Notes: a model not told the origin generated them from the sequence alone. Shown: positions 33,831 through 44,789, counted from the first letter of the stretch. The stretch is DNA of 64,000 nt from Dermanyssus gallinae (GCA_003439945.1 QVRM01002810.1:202001-266000), one strand, 5' to 3'. Made by a program: numbers and translations.

Positions 33831-36432
33831 GCTAAAATTAAATAAGCACCGTATTTCTTGGAGATCACGAGCGTTTTGGCCATTGCAAAAAAATCTATAA
33901 TACCATCTTCAATGAGGAGCACAATTTATCCACCAGCTAAGTCAGCACCCGCCTGGGGACTTGGCTTGTCCTGAAGTCAAGCATCTATAGATCTTACATC
34001 AGCATTTATATTCTATTGCTTCAATTTACGTACCTCACAGGACAACCTCGAGTTTGAAGACGGGCATCTGCTCATGGGTTCTGTCCTTACACGTAAAGCG
34101 TATCATAACATACACATTTATTTATCACATTAAAGGGTAGATGCTTTCAGCAGTTCTGCACGTCTAAGCGAATGTGCTGTATTTTCACTGATGTAAGTAA
34201 AGACATGACAAGGAGCAGGAAATTGTCAAAACTGTCCATCAAGCAGTTCCAATGTATTTTGTTCTAAGACTCTGTGTTTTCTACCATAGTGGAATACTGG
34301 AACACAACAGCATTCGCCTTTTATTTTCAAAATGGCCACTTCGATTCTCCTATAAATGCCAACGACAATTCTTGTTTAGTAAGCATTCAAGGGCAAGACA
34401 CAAGTGTACAAGGCATTTGATCGTCGGTTCTACAAAGAGTTCCGGCATGGGTCTCAAGACCCTATATAGGGTGTCGTTCTTTGATCCCAGGAGTGAGTGA
34501 CATTCGTAGGAAAAAAAGAGAGAGGTTTTGCAGAGACAAATATCTTCGTCTAGCCGTGTGACGTTATCGCCCAGAAGCGTCAGTTATGTAAATTTAATCA
34601 TTTTATCTACTCCAGTGACATACGAGACAAACTTTTGCGCAGTTAATGCGTTGTTCGTTCCTTTGGGAAATGGATGAGCGAAAAAGGAACATTCCACCAC
34701 GTGATCCAAACCAGTGTAAGCGTTTGCTCGGTAACGGCCACTTTCCCTACACATGTAATAAGATAAATGTATTGGTCGAATTCTTGCGCAATGCCAGATC
34801 AACTATATTACCGCTGACTGGCTTCCTCTATGAGGTTAGGGCCTGAAAAGTTCTATAAGAGGGAACGCATAGACTCGAGGTGGGCCGTGATGTGTACACG
34901 TGCAGTGAACTGTTAGAAAGAAGGGCAGTCAGATGGACCGGGGCAGAGGAGATCACGACATTGATTTTCTCGGGCTTGCCAGCTCGCCTACCGAGCGGAG
35001 CTTGAGCACTTGCGCCAATTGGGGATAAAGGCACCACTGCGGTCGCTAGACAGACGCAGGCATTATCACTTCAGCAGTATAAAAGCCTACATAAATCTAC
35101 GCTATGACTATGAACACTCTAGACAAAAAATCCGACTGCTGGAAGGAGCTGAACGGAAGCCCTCATCTTACGCTGTGTGATTTCGTGGGGGGACAAACCC
35201 TGCTCAGCGACGAACATGCAACGAGTAGCGGTTTTCGACATGATTGCAACACGGTGTGCCTAGTTCCAATAAATGAGCACCCAGCGCCCGCTCTCATTTA
35301 AACAGGATACTATGAATCTGCCCCTTGATGTAAAAAAATTAAGCCAGGACCTGAGCTCCCTTTTGAGAGAAAGAGTGCAGGATTAGACTAGGAGAATGTC
35401 CTACAAGCATCGTCGAGCCCGGTGCCGTGGTGCATTCAGGTGCGCCTCGCGACCGGAGGAGACACATAGGTGCACGCGTTAAAGCCACAGCCCAGACCAA
35501 TGAATTTCTTAGGTTGGTTGACCTGGTTCGGTATCGAAAAATTGTCCTAGCAACCCACTGTTTAGTTCTCACTCAAACGCAGGCGTTTGAAGAATCGTAT
35601 CTGCACTTCGTGCACCAGTTTTTTGTATTTAACCAGATAGAGTTCCAAGACTAGTGAGTAATACGTTAGCTTAGGGAACCACTTATAGAGGCGAATGTAG
35701 GCGTTAGGGCCCTTTAAAATTGAGGAGCGGAACCTGATGTCGGTAATGTGCTAAGGTAAACTCCGATACTACGCACGAAAGTGGAAACGGTAATAAAAGT
35801 TTCGTTAATTTCATACACTAAACTATACACTTTTTTAGTTTTTTTTCTATGCGACTGTCAGGCACGTCATCTACCGGACAACGATGAAAAGTTCAGAACC
35901 TCATCTAAAGGTCTTGACGCAGCGAAGACGTGGTTTTCTTTTGCGAGTCTTCAAACATATTTCTCATAGGATGTTCACAAAGTTTCTTTCATCTACACTA
36001 AGTGTCACACGTAATACTTGCAACTATCACACTGTTGGGCAGTGTAATTATTACGGATGTTTCTCTCACGTCTGCCTAACGCAGATTCCGCGTGCCAGAA
36101 CCAGAGCAAGTTTTATTGTACCACGCCCTAATACTTGGGGGTTAGGTCCTAGTTCAAGCCCTGGGCCATCCTGTCTTGGTCAAGGCCTGCTACATTGTGG
36201 TCTCTTCATTTTCTGCTTAATCTCCGAACCCGTACGTCTGTTGAGCAAGCAGGCCTACGCAACTGTTTTATTGCGCCGTGTTCATATTTGCCCTGCTGGC
36301 GCAGACAGTGCTCTCAAAGCACTGACTTCGCCCCTCAAGTTTGAACTGCAAAAAGAACGAATCCCCCAAGTTTGAACTGCAAAAATAGAGCACTACAACA
36401 AGACGTCTAAACAAAAATTAAGTATAATCTTA
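33831..36432. other. non-coding DNA, nothing recognised except a SINE fragment
   Basis: Several short frames with no recognised family. A plus-strand stretch near 35030-35100 has ordinary coding-like composition but no identifiable product. Confidence 0.3.
35412..35485 (+). repeat. SINE family B, 5' fragment
   Basis: GTCGAGCCCGGTGCCGTGGT, then GACCGGAGGAGACACATAGG, matches the first half of the copy at 7834-8007 (opposite strand). The B-box is degenerate and the 3' half is missing. Confidence 0.7.
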
Positions 36433-39281
36433 TTATTTATTTATTAACACCCGGGCTGAGTAAGTGTGTTTATGTTACATCACAGTGTATCGACACAACA
36501 ATCGATCTAGCGTTTTGCCAGTTCTGCTATGGACCAAACCGCCGGACAAACTGCGGCCTGGTGTTTATCACATTTACTCTAGCATTCTTTGCATCGACAT
36601 TCATCTTGTGGTTCATGGAAGCCCTCCACGTTGCATAAAACGTAATGAAATCCGTGGGCTTGTTAAATGCCAATCTTTCACCCTACTAGCCCTCCAACCA
36701 GTGTTTCTCATTGCTGCTGTCCCATAAAATCCTATGTTTACCTCGCTGATTTTGGTTTGCCAGTTTTGCATATAAACGTCAAAGGCGCACGTTTTCTTTA
36801 GACTCCATCGTTTTTGCAGCTCCTCTGTCAGCAGTGAGCCACCTTGCAACACGTGGACCACCCTATTTCTGCATGTATTTGAAAGCGCAAAAACTCCCTT
36901 AAGAAAGAAAAACCTTACCCCATCAATTAAACGCAATTCGTCTCCTCCCACCACGTCTTATCCCATATTAGGGAAATACCATATGTGGCGATGGGTGCTA
37001 TCTGTATCCTAAAAAGAGCTACTGCTGCATCGACCGAAAGCATATGTGGAAATTTAATTGCCGCGGCTGCGATAGTGGCCTTCCTAACCTTCTCCTGGAT
37101 GTGTGATCGAAAACTACTGTTCCTTGATGATAAGGTGAGTCCTAGGTATGTGAATTTATTTACAAATTTTAATTCCTGTCCCCTGATTTGAAGCACGTCA
37201 CCCCTGGCCAGACGGCCGCCTCTTCGGAATTTCATGGCTACTGTCTTTTCTCAATTAACCTTTAAGTCCTTTTCATCCATGAATGTAACTAGCCGATCCA
37301 TTGCTTGTTTCACTCTGAAAAGGCCACAACTAAAGATTACTACATCATCTGCGTACAGTAAAATTTTGGCCCACTCTCGAATCCAGCCCGCCCTTATCCG
37401 TTCTGGGGGCCCACCCAGAAGAACAGAAAACAGTAGTGGGCTCAGTTCATTGCCCTGTGCGACACCTGTGATTTGAATTACCTCCCCCGCAATGCCAACC
37501 CCGATGTCAATCAGCACCGTGTTTTGTTTTAAGATGCTGATGAGCAACCTCAGCATTACTCCCGGCACTCCCATTTTAGCTAGCTCTTCAACTTGGTGCT
37601 ATGTCAAGCGCCGCTTTCAAATCTACAAACACAGCATATAGGCAATTCTTCGGCCTGGAAGGCGTATCCCAGATTACCCCGAGCAGCTCCCGAATTGCTA
37701 AGTGAGTTGACCTTCCTTTCCTAAATCCATGCTTTAATCTGATATTATCCGCCTTTCCTCTAAGAAAGACTCCAATCTCCTCGCTATTATTCCTGAAAAT
37801 ATCCTGTACGGGCAGCTCTTTATTGCTATTCCCCTCCAAGCCTCTAGTTCCGTTTCTATACCCTTTCCTTTGGGAATGACAATTAAGGTCGCTTCCCTCC
37901 AGGCATGTGGAATTTTCCCAGTGTTTAACCATTCATTGAATAGAGCTTGCCAGCATGGCCCGAGAACTAAGGTATCTTTTGTGTGTTCATTCCTTATCAA
38001 GTAATTTCCGTGCGTTTTCTCCCGTGGTTCTCTGTCGATTGTTTCCATTACTTCCTTGAGAGTAATTGCTCCCATTATCCAGACCCTAACTTCCTCTGTC
38101 GTTTGATACCAAGGGCCTTCATATTTAACATAACATAACATCACTTTTATTTCACATAAAAGGGTTGGACATACTTCTGTAAGACAATCGTAATTAATCA
38201 CCAAATAGGCGAGCACTATTTGGATTATCATGGGCCCATTTGGCCATACGCCAAGCAAACAGTCCGTTCACGAATTCACCGCGGGCCACGGCTTTTGAGG
38301 TGATTGATCGTTGACATCTTAGGTTATTGGAGCGTACATCAAAAAAGTGTCCTAACAAGTCACATTTTCGTAATTGATGTAGAACAGATAAGTTGCACTG
38401 CATGAAAAGTGTGTCGATACTTGGAACAACGTCATCTAACACGCTGTGGGGGCACCTGATTCGCAGGCGTCTTAGAAACATGTTTTGGACGCCATCCAAT
38501 ATTCTAGCAGCGCTTTCGAGGTTGTATCCGACCCGGCCAAGATCCTCCCAAAATGTTCGACTAGCCTGCCCGTCTCAACTGAACATTGCCTCCTCCCTTT
38601 CCGCCTCAGCCATGTATATGGCCGTTCTTCAGCCTCCCTTATTGCTGCTCACCCTTTCTTTCCCAGTACCTTTGCTTGTCTTCTTTATACGATGTCTTGA
38701 CCAACCATTTAACAACCGAAGCCCACGGCCGCATAACTGGAACGATTTTTACGTATTCCCGCGTCAACCTATTGGCCTACTTGGCCATCCTACACCGCTC
38801 ATTAAACCAAGGTATTTTGCTTCTCTTCTGCACCAGTAGTATCGCAGAATTTAATAACCCTATCAGGCTGCGTTTGTGGCAATCTATCTGTATTGCCTCT
38901 GGCACCGATAATACTTTGTTAAGCCCCTGTTATAGGATATTACCGTTAAGTCTTCTTCCTGGCCTTCCCCCTTGCTCACACTTGAACATTCCCCTTAATT
39001 TTCACCCAGATGCCCATCGTATATATCATATATGCTTTCTAAGACCCGCCCCTTCTTATAAATAATTGTTTTCTCCTGCAAATGTTATGTCCCTTCTATC
39101 CATATCTGTTGCAAAAAGGTCAATGACTGACGAACCGGAGTGGCATTCATATAGAAACACATTCACCCTGTTGACTATCCAGCAGCCGATCTCATCCAGT
39201 ACGTCTAGCAAGGCTACCGTTATTTTCGAATCAATTTTGTCTAGTCTCGCATTAAAGTCCCCTCCAATAAGTACGTACTAA
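36433..39281 (-). mobile_element. decayed APE-type LINE, minus strand, with nested insertion
   Basis: Reading the minus strand from 39281 down: GGDFNARLDKID and SSVIDLF (APE endonuclease C-terminal half, about 39110-39270); KIPWFNERCRMAK (linker, about 38800); then after an insertion at 38110-38500, ITLKEVMETIDREPREKTHG; LIVIPKGKG; HGFRKGRSTHLAIRELL; VFVDLKAALD; GVAQGNELSPLLFSVLLGG; LLYADDVVIF with an intact YADD (about 37330-37355); KFTYLGLTL; and a thumb ending near 36613. Its 3' end has AATAAATAAATAATAAG at about 36437. Multiple frameshifts separate these blocks. It is 5'-truncated near 39281, where it meets another element's tail. Confidence 0.82.
38110..38500 (-). mobile_element. 5'-truncated LINE fragment nested in the APE-type LINE
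   Basis: A minus-strand frame with DGVQNMFLRRLRIRCP and LHQLRKCDLLGHFFDVRS resembles the C-terminal region after the thumb in Jockey/CR1-like LINEs. It ends in a stop, AATAAAAGTGATG and tandem TTATG units (about 38123-38150), a typical LINE tail. It interrupts the host element just before the ITLKEV block. The 5' boundary is uncertain. Confidence 0.55.
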
Positions 39282-39877
39282 TATTTATTTATATAACTTT
39301 GCTATGTTGGCACTTTGGAGTGGGCAATTGTCTCCACGCGAACGTGTGATTACGGGTTCTCTAACCCAGGGTTAGCCCAGTTCAACAATGTACCCCGAAC
39401 AGACGCTGCATTTCCTCGTTGAATGTCGAGCGACAGACTCTGACGCAAGAATTCGGATGCTCTCGAGTCTCCTGTCGAAAGATTAAGGCTTCTGCCTACG
39501 CGTTGAATCAGTTTGAGCGTAAGGGGGCCTGCAGTTCCCATAGTCTCGAACGCCAACGGACAAAATTCGTGCGGATAATCCACACTTGCGGAAAAGTCCC
39601 CTCCTATAATTATTGGAGCCTTCCTCGGTAACGCTTCTATACCCAGCAAGAGCCGCTCAATCGTCGTTTCCGTTGACTCCGTCCCCGCCGGTTGCACATA
39701 TGTGGCCATTTTTTCTAGTTTGGGTGGCGCTACTGCAATCAGATTTTCTGCTACTATTTTCACGTTCATTTCTCCCACCAATGGTCTAAAAAGAACGGAT
39801 ACTCCCCCGCTTGGCCTACCCGGACCCTCTCTACAAGACGCCAGTGCATGGTACCCATAGAGTCCCCGTATATCAAA

Positions 39878-40059
39878 CTGCTCTCGTGCCCAGGTCTCCG
39901 TGAAAATAAGAATGTCTACCCCTCTGTATGCGTCGCCTCCTAGCAGATCTAACACCCCCGCCTCTCGCAGTTTCTCATTACTATCTGAATACGCGCACCC
40001 ACTATTGGATTTTGCTGGATCTGCCGATTCTCGTACGCAAGGGGCCGGTTCGCCGTTGT
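39878..40059. repeat. 182-bp direct repeat, copy 1
   Basis: This sequence reappears with no difference that I can see at 41402-41583. It lies inside the APE coding region of the chimera. Confidence 0.93.
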
Positions 40060-40068
40060 CTTCAGATG

Positions 40069-40322
40069 TCAGGTCGACTTGAAACATGAGGAAGATATCG
40101 TTGCACGATCTGCGTTTCTGTCCTGTCGTGTAGGTCTGGCGCTATCAGCGTCATTGGTCGTGGGTTGCAGTAACGGCGAGGTGACTGACGGGGCACCCAT
40201 CAGCCCTCCCAGAGTGCTCGGGATAACCTCCTGAATGGTCCTAGCCACCGTTTGCGCGATGATATCTTTCAACATCGGCATAATCGTTGAAATCACCTGT
40301 TGCACTCGAGTATAATATACAC
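40069..40322 (-). CDS. possible LINE ORF1 C-terminal fragment
   Basis: A minus-strand frame starts MQQVISTIMPMLKDII and continues with a Thr/Pro/Asp-rich tail. It ends 1-2 bases around the start of the following APE frame, as ORF1/ORF2 junctions of LINEs often do. No zinc knuckle is visible within it. The assignment rests only on position. Confidence 0.25.
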
Positions 40323-40499
40323 TTTATAAGGTTTTTTTCGTAATCATTTATCGTCTTCACGCTTATGGCGAGAGAAGTAGCGCAATAGCTTTTGCTCCAT
40401 TGCTGTGCATTCCACTGCATGTTTTTGGCACACTTCTGCCGGCAGAACCGGCAGATGCACAACTTGTACTTCTCGTGTAAGGCGGCCTTTCAACGTACC

Positions 40500-40800
40500 A
40501 GATACTGATCAGCATGCACTATGTGCCTGGTTTATAAACCAGCTGAAAAAATGAAAAATCAAGGGTAAAAATGATTCAGTGCTTGTCTTCCCTAATTTTT
40601 CTTGAACATTTTCGGTCACGCAGGGTGCGGCGTTACTAGTGACGCAGCAGCTTCGAAGCCGAAGGCCTCGGGGGCCTGTCTGCATTTCGTCTTTCACCTC
40701 CCTCGGCTCCTCGTCTCGACCACTTTCTCGAAACCGCGTGAACCTCTCCAGCTTTGACTGATTTCCTTGGCTGTCTTTCTCAAAGCTAATACGATCTTAC
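40500..40800 (-). mobile_element. R1-clade LINE 3'-end fragment, antisense copy
   Basis: The minus-strand sequence AGTGGTCGAGACGAGGAGCC (about 40710-40730) is the same as the C-terminal coding end of the R1-clade element at 44.4 kb. Flanking KTAKE and RFTRF-like codons are in the same order. Downstream it diverges into a different tail, so only about 100 bp is clearly homologous. It shows that the R1-type family has more than one copy here. Confidence 0.6.
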
Positions 40801-41388
40801 CTATTGTATTACATTTTTGTTAAATGCATGGAATATACAGCACTCCCGAAACGAGTTTACCCCGTTTAAGCCTACCCTGGAAAATGCTTACTTTCCCAAG
40901 TAGTGGACTCAAGCATCCATCAATTCGTCAAGCTCTTTTTCTCTCACTTAGGGACCTGCAACGTTCCGCTTTTCAGTTGTCTGTTGACACTTACTTCCCT
41001 CTTACTGATTGATCTCCTTCCCGTTTAATGGTTTGCAGGAGACCTTTAGGCAGAACGTTCACCGGGCTAAAATAAAGAAGTCTGCAACACGTTGTAAAAT
41101 TATTTTAAAACCTGCTGTAACTATTGCAGGTATTACTAAAAAAAATATATCACTATAATCTGCTTAAACTACAACCGTATACAGTGCAGATACATTTTTT
41201 CAAACATCCTGGAGCTTCTGATAGGCCCGACGACGTGTTTGCATAGCTTTCCGCGTGCACAAACTACCGCAAGCCATCTAGACATAGACCCTTGACAAAA
41301 GCAGTAAAACTGCTCGAACGAACAAGCCTTGTTTGAGGCTCAGAATTGGTTCGTTGTAACTCGGGATTGCATCATTGTATTGTATTGT

Positions 41389-41402
41389 AGAGAGGGAATG
41401 GC
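41389..41402. repeat. target-site duplication, left copy
   Basis: AGAGAGGGAATGGC, repeated at 44756-44769 directly after the poly(A) tail of the R1-clade insertion. Confidence 0.92.
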
Positions 41403-41583
41403 TGCTCTCGTGCCCAGGTCTCCGTGAAAATAAGAATGTCTACCCCTCTGTATGCGTCGCCTCCTAGCAGATCTAACACCCCCGCCTCTCGCAGTTTCTC
41501 ATTACTATCTGAATACGCGCACCCACTATTGGATTTTGCTGGATCTGCCGATTCTCGTACGCAAGGGGCCGGTTCGCCGTTGT
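41402..41583. repeat. 182-bp direct repeat, copy 2 (captured 5' segment of the insertion)
   Basis: Same sequence and same orientation as 39878-40059. It starts at the left target-site duplication and ends where homology to the R1-clade ORF2 begins, so it is part of the inserted DNA. Its own coding strand (APE) is antisense to the attached LINE. Confidence 0.92.
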
Positions 41584-44500
41584 GGGATCGGGGAGGGGGT
41601 TCTCCTGGCTGGAGATTGACCGGGTAGGGGTCATCTATAGCTGCTACTTCTCTCCCAACAGGGAGGAGGAGGAATTCGAGGAATTCCTCGAGGAACTTGC
41701 CCAGAGCGCGGGGGCACATGCAGGTAAGAGGGTAGTGATCACCGGGGATTTTAACGCAGCCAGCATAGCATGGGGTAGCCGAACCACAACTAGACGGGCC
41801 CAAACTTTACAGGAGTGGATGGCTGAAAAAAGTCTAATGGTTCTTAATGACGGAAGGGTCCCCACCTTTTCCAGAGGGAGCCAGACGGCCTTCATTGACC
41901 TAACAATGGTCAATGAGGCGGCCTTTCCACTGGTGGTAGAATGGAGGGTGAGGGAGACGGAGGAGACCATGAGTGACCACAGATACATCTGTTTCACCAT
42001 CAGTACCCCCGAGGTGGCCCTCGCCCCGCCCCCTAGTAAGAGATGGCAGATGCGGAAACTTGACGCCAAGATTCTAGTGGCTGAAATAGACGAGGGTTGC
42101 AAACAACTGGGAGACACGGTGGGGGATGAATATCAAATAATTAGCATACTCTCTACAGCATGCGAGAAAGCTGCTCCCTCACAACACCATGGGAGCCGCC
42201 ACCCTCCTAATTACTGGTGGAACAAAGGGATCGCAGCTGCCCGCAGGGCTTGCATTAGGCTAAATAGGATTTTCACGAGAACACGCAGCTGGTTAACGCA
42301 AAGAAAACGACGGGTGGGATTTTACGGGGAGCGAGAGACCGCAAGAGCTGAATCCCAATTGACGGAGTACAAGGCTGCTCGATTGAGACTCCGAGGACTC
42401 ATCGCCAAAAGTAAAGCCCGAGCGGAGAAAGAGCTGATAGACGCGGTGGAGAGCGACGTATGGGGCCTGCCGTACCGAATAGTTATGGCCAAACTCCGGA
42501 GACCTCCCCCGAAACTCCCCCCGGATGTGCTGCGGGAGACTGTAACCGGTCTTTTTCCGGCACAGCCGCGGAGAGAAAACGAGGAGTTCTCGGTCACCCC
42601 GGAAAACATTCCGGAGGTGACGCTGGAGGAGGTCGAACAAGCCCGGAATCGGTTGGCAACCGGTAAAGCGCCCGGCCTAGACGGAATTCCCCCAGAGGTA
42701 GCGAGGCTACTGGTCAAAAGGTGGCCTAAGGTCTTCCAAGACCTTGCCAACAAGCTTTTGAGAGAGGGGAGATTCCCGAGGCTGTGGAAAAAGGCAAGCC
42801 TGGTTCTAATCCCCAAACCCGGGAGGAAGACGGGGCCTTCGGCTTACCGGCCCATATGCCTCATTGACGCCATGGGTAAGCTCCTGGAGAACGTTATAGT
42901 CAAGAGACTAAACGACGAGATTCAGGAAAAGAACGCCCTATCAGATGCCCAGTACGGCTTCCGGAAGGGCAGATCCGCAATAGGGGCTCTAAAGAAGGTT
43001 CTGAAACGGGCGGGTGAGGAGACTATGAAGACCCCTAAAACAAGGGGATTCGTGCTCCTGATCCTCCTGGATGTCAAAAATGCCTTCAACACAATGAATT
43101 GGAAAGTAATTGTGGAGGCGATGAAGAGGAAGGGCTTTTCCCTCTACCTCCGTCGAATGATTTCATCCTACCTGGATGACAGAGGCTTGGTTGCAGGGGG
43201 GCAGGAGTACGAGGTTACTGCCGGAGTCCCACAGGGCTCGATTCTAGGACCCGTGCTCTGGAACATAGCTTACGACGGGGTGCTCGAGATCCCAGGTCTC
43301 CCGTATGGGGTGGAGACGTTGGCGTACGCCGATGACCTTGCACTCATGATAACGGCCAGGACCGAAAGAGCCCTGGAGAGCGCCGCCAATGAGGCCTTGT
43401 CAATGGTGTCCGAGTGGATGGAGTCCCATCACTTGAAACTGGCACCCGACAAGACGGAGGCGATGTACCTAACAGGCAGAAAGAGGACGACCGGCATTAA
43501 CCTCGTGATGGCGGGCCACCCGATAGAAATCAGAAAGAAGGTAAAGTACCTTGGGGTCATGCTAGACACCGGACTGACCGGATCGGCACACGTTAAGTAC
43601 GTGGCCGAAAAGGCCCAAAGGGTCTCCCTGAACCTGGCGCGGATCATGCCTAGGGTCGGTGGGGTGGCTGAGGTGAAAAGAAGGCTCCTGGCCTCGGTGG
43701 CCGAATCAACGGCGCTATACGCAGCCCCAGTCTGGGGGGACATGGCAATGCGGACGGCGAAAAATAGGGGGGCACTAAGGTCGACCCAACGAACGCTGGC
43801 AATCAGGGTAAGCCGGGCGTATCGAACAGTCTCGACCGAAGCTCTCCTGGTCCTAGCCAAAATGCTGCCATGGGACCTCCTAGTGGCTGAACGAAGTAAA
43901 ATGTATCTAGACGAAGGTCTGGATCTCACCAGGGCCAGGAGTGCCACCATATCGGTCTGGCATGAGGAATGGGCGCAGGTAAGACCCGGTGTGACCACAG
44001 GGAGCTGGACCAAGAGTCTGATACCGGACCTCAGGGCATGGTATGACCGCCGACACGGGGAGCTTTCCTACTGGACGACTCAGGTTCTGACCGGACACGG
44101 CCAGTTCCAGAGCTACCTGTCAAGGATCAAGAAGGCCATCAGCGATATCTGCGTACTGTGCGACTCTGGAGAAACGGACAACGTAGAGCATACTGTTCTG
44201 CGGTGTGATGCTCTCAGGGAAGCACGGGACGCAGCACCAACCGCTGTGAGGGGCCGACCCATCAAGGAGGTGGTCTCCCATATGATGACTTCGGCGGAGG
44301 CATGGAGGGAGGCGACGAACTTGTTCGACGCTGTTTTGACACTCAAGACAGCCAAGGAAACGGCCAGGCGGGAGAGGTTTGAGCGGGTCTCTCGGGAGAG
44401 TGGTCGAGACGAGGAGCCGAGGGAGGGGGGAGGGGGTGGGGAGCAGCCAGGCCCTCATGGTCTCGACGCACCCTCACAGGACGGATTACAAAATGGCACC

Positions 44501-44725
44501 CCCCTATCCAACCGCAGGTAGACATGCGGGATGATAGTCAGGGATAGAGCTGATTGAAGGAGAACGGCAGAGACGCCTCTCCCACGGTTTCGATGTAATG
44601 CCAAAGTAATACCGAGCCTGGGGGGGTGGGGAGGAATCCGGGTTTAGTGGGTTTGCGAGTCTCACACTAGTCACGCAGGCTGCTAGTGGCGCATGTGCAT
44701 CATGCATTACCAAAACCTCCCAGAA

Positions 44726-44755
<30 letters not shown>
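41403..44755 (+). mobile_element. young R1-clade non-LTR retrotransposon insertion, 5'-truncated and chimeric
   Basis: The insertion consists of a captured 182-bp segment, an uninterrupted ORF2 (to 44521), a 3' UTR of about 205 bp and a poly(A) tail of about 30 (44727-44756). It is bounded by 14-bp target-site duplications at 41389-41402 and 44756-44769. Intact coding, a long A tail and perfect duplications indicate recent integration. The N-terminal part of the APE endonuclease is absent, so this copy could not move by itself. Confidence 0.9.
41582..44521 (+). CDS. R1-clade LINE ORF2 (APE endonuclease remnant, reverse transcriptase, zinc knuckle), 979 codons
   Basis: Domains in order: APE endonuclease lacking its first part, with GDFN at about residues 55-58 and the terminal SDHRY at 131-135; reverse transcriptase with the KAPGLDGIPPE block (about 363-373), AYRPICLID, YGFRKGRSAIGAL, LDVKNAFNTMNW, GVPQGSILGP (PQG from residue 550) and the intact catalytic YADD at 582-585; thumb with VKYLGVMLDT and YAAPVWG; then a CCHC knuckle C857-x2-C860-x9-H870-x4-C875. 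Gene products of this clade nick target DNA and copy their RNA at the nick. The order APE-RT-CCHC and motif spellings fit the R1 clade. The frame has no stop, but there is no ATG at the truncated start and the first codons come from the junction. Confidence 0.92.
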   Translation: MGSGRGFSWLEIDRVGVIYSCYFSPNREEEEFEEFLEELAQSAGAHAGKRVVITGDFNAASIAWGSRTTTRRAQTLQEWMAEKSLMVLNDGRVPTFSRGSQTAFIDLTMVNEAAFPLVVEWRVRETEETMSDHRYICFTISTPEVALAPPPSKRWQMRKLDAKILVAEIDEGCKQLGDTVGDEYQIISILSTACEKAAPSQHHGSRHPPNYWWNKGIAAARRACIRLNRIFTRTRSWLTQRKRRVGFYGERETARAESQLTEYKAARLRLRGLIAKSKARAEKELIDAVESDVWGLPYRIVMAKLRRPPPKLPPDVLRETVTGLFPAQPRRENEEFSVTPENIPEVTLEEVEQARNRLATGKAPGLDGIPPEVARLLVKRWPKVFQDLANKLLREGRFPRLWKKASLVLIPKPGRKTGPSAYRPICLIDAMGKLLENVIVKRLNDEIQEKNALSDAQYGFRKGRSAIGALKKVLKRAGEETMKTPKTRGFVLLILLDVKNAFNTMNWKVIVEAMKRKGFSLYLRRMISSYLDDRGLVAGGQEYEVTAGVPQGSILGPVLWNIAYDGVLEIPGLPYGVETLAYADDLALMITARTERALESAANEALSMVSEWMESHHLKLAPDKTEAMYLTGRKRTTGINLVMAGHPIEIRKKVKYLGVMLDTGLTGSAHVKYVAEKAQRVSLNLARIMPRVGGVAEVKRRLLASVAESTALYAAPVWGDMAMRTAKNRGALRSTQRTLAIRVSRAYRTVSTEALLVLAKMLPWDLLVAERSKMYLDEGLDLTRARSATISVWHEEWAQVRPGVTTGSWTKSLIPDLRAWYDRRHGELSYWTTQVLTGHGQFQSYLSRIKKAISDICVLCDSGETDNVEHTVLRCDALREARDAAPTAVRGRPIKEVVSHMMTSAEAWREATNLFDAVLTLKTAKETARRERFERVSRESGRDEEPREGGGGGEQPGPHGLDAPSQDGLQNGTPLSNRR

Positions 44756-44756
<1 letters not shown>
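44522..44756 (+). other. R1-clade element 3' UTR and poly(A) tail
   Basis: About 205 bp without an open frame, including a GGGGGGGTGGGG segment near 44620-44632, then about 30 A residues. No AATAAA hexamer is seen just before the tail. Confidence 0.85.
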
Positions 44757-44759
<3 letters not shown>

Positions 44760-44769
44760 AGGGAATGGC
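44756..44769. repeat. target-site duplication, right copy
   Basis: AGAGAGGGAATGGC, matching 41389-41402. The first A may belong to the tail, which would make it 13 bp. Confidence 0.92.
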
Positions 44770-44789
44770 GGGACTAACTATGACTCTCT
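44767..44789. other. 28S rDNA-like sequence at the insertion target
   Basis: Twenty-three bases, GGCGGGACTAACTATGAC followed by TCTCT, differ at one position from the highly conserved 28S segment just before the R2 cleavage site (recalled as GGCGGGAGTAACTATGAC then TCTCTTAAGG). Similarity stops after TCTCT. Confidence 0.6.

Larger units (their letters stand above)
39285..40322 (-). mobile_element. chimeric LINE: APE endonuclease N-terminal half joined to the RLE-family 3' end (copy 5)
   Basis: One minus-strand frame (40087-39350, 245 codons) has two parts. The first two-thirds is an APE-type endonuclease: DILIFTETW, GYHALASCREG, GRPSGGVSVLF, IIIGGDFSASVD. The last third, from about 39570, reads CPLAFETMGTAGPLTLKLI, RVGRSLNLSTGDSRASEF and SLDIQRGNAASVRGTL, which is the C-terminal tail of the RLE-type family (FAFETMCGPGPLTVTLISRV, IQRGNATSVLGTM in the 15.0-17.0 kb copy). 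Between SVDYP and the tail, the APE end, the entire RT and the RPD motif are missing. A 3' UTR follows to about 39285. The upstream stretch 40322-40069 is a possible ORF1 end. Confidence 0.75.

Noticed and set aside
42293..44525. Minus-strand frames opposite the R1-clade ORF2
   Set aside because: Shadows of the GC-rich intact LINE frame.
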